This document shows positions 1 through 10,204 of a stretch of DNA of 10,204 bases, piece by piece (the first letter of the stretch is position 1; every line of letters begins with the position of its first letter). The notes beneath the pieces are model-generated. The model did no database searches and was not told where the DNA came from. It saw nothing but the letters and a program-made list of their open reading frames with translations. The stretch lies in contig JAHBMJ010003541.1 in the NCBI GenBank assembly GCA_018398765.1, forward strand, positions 1-10,204, in the 5' to 3' direction. The translations under genes and the position numbers were made by a program. This DNA comes from Chromera velia (taxonomy: Eukaryota > Sar > Chromeraceae).

Positions 1-18
1 TCTCTCTCTCTCTCTCTC

Positions 19-55
<37 letters not shown>

Positions 56-155
56 GCGAGCGCGCGTGCGTGTGCGTGTGCGTGTGCATGTGCGTGCGTG
101 TGCGTGTGCGTGCGTGCGTGCGTGCGCGTGAGTGAGTGAGTGAGTGAGTGAGTGA

Positions 156-202
<47 letters not shown>

Positions 203-226
203 TGTGTGTGTGTGTGTGTGTGTGTG
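1..226. repeat. Compound microsatellite (TC)n-(GT/GC)n-(GTGA)n-(TG)n-(GA)n-(TG)n
   Basis: A continuous low-complexity tract. (TC)9 occupies 1-18, GT repeats 19-50, an imperfect GT/GC/CA alternating run to about 128, GTGA repeats about 129-157, TG to about 178, GA to about 202 and TG to about 226. From 61 to about 129 the strand is an almost unbroken purine-pyrimidine alternation, the type of sequence that can adopt left-handed DNA. It probably lies in an intron of the same gene. Long open frames here are artefacts of the repeat. Confidence 0.95.
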
Positions 227-499
227 TTCAATCGAGAGGGGAATCGAAAGCAAAAAAGCTCTCGTTCCAATCGATGTGTGCAATGTCCGTTGCTTCTCTT
301 TGAGATTCAAGGAGCCAATTTCCGCTTCTATTAGGAGCAAAAAGAGAAGTGAATCACTGATGGACAGGACAGTCCCAGAACCGGGTTTGGAATTCATTAC
401 TCGAAGTGTCGTTATCGTTATACGTGGATATCAGGCATTTGGGGTCATCTAATCCAGCTAGTATCTCCTGCCATCCGTTTCTCTCCCTATCCTGTGCAG
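227..499 (+). other. Probable intron sequence before the first recognised exon
   Basis: No protein motif is recognisable here in any frame. It ends in a pyrimidine-containing tract and TGTGCAG at 493-499, like the acceptors used elsewhere in the gene. The preceding exon must lie before the window or in a stretch I could not identify. Confidence 0.45.

Positions 500-10204
<9,705 letters not shown>

Noticed and set aside
152-334. Cys-Val and Arg-Glu repeat open frames at the window start
   Set aside because: They are direct translations of GT and GA microsatellites and end soon after the repeat.

Overview
The window reads as one piece of a single large, intron-rich protein gene on the + strand of a eukaryote. 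Both gene ends lie outside the window. I assembled a model of 16 exons (500-565, 901-1061, 1240-1387, 1632-1656, 1878-2006, 2408-2465, 3032-3223, 3766-4015, 4500-4603, 4850-4944, 5333-5557, 5860-6127, 6321-6748, 7022-8270, 8659-9107, 9498-10204). The reading frame continues through all 15 introns without a stop and gives about 1517 residues. Residue numbers below count from the first whole codon of that model. The exons were joined by hand from splice dinucleotides, phase agreement and protein motifs, with no transcript data.

The organism is a eukaryotic protist. My best guess is a chromerid alveolate such as Chromera velia. The reasons are introns of about 180-570 bases with TGCAG acceptors, moderate GC, abundant GT/TC/GTCA microsatellites, and a mosaic surface protein that mixes RCC1-like, EGF and GPS modules. 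This is inference; no organism-specific marker is present.

Layout: 1-499 is a compound microsatellite followed by probable intron. 500-3223 (7 exons) encodes four or more RCC1-like beta-propeller repeats with paired cysteines (C-A-x...C-W-G). 3766-4603 (2 exons) encodes a cysteine-rich segment and a calcium-binding EGF module that appears to stop after four cysteines. 4850-6748 (4 exons) encodes a Ser/Thr/Ala-rich helical region followed by beta-rich sequence, the expected layout of a GAIN domain. 7022-8270 encodes a complete GPS autoproteolysis motif with an intact His-Leu|Thr site, a short linker, one clear transmembrane helix, and the start of a long cytosolic region. 8659-9107 and 9498-10204 continue that region and end in a segment resembling the approach to the second membrane helix of polycystin-1-type proteins.

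Taken together the product looks like a self-cleaving cell-surface receptor of polycystin-1/REJ type: a large adhesive ectodomain is cut at the GPS but stays attached, and signals reach the membrane part. Distinctive points are the RCC1-like ectodomain, an inter-helix cytosolic region of about 700 residues, a strong bias for GTCAGTCAG at the 5' splice sites, and a 25-base microexon that completes a C-W-G motif. I see no convincing gene on the minus strand and no RNA gene, CRISPR array or mobile element.
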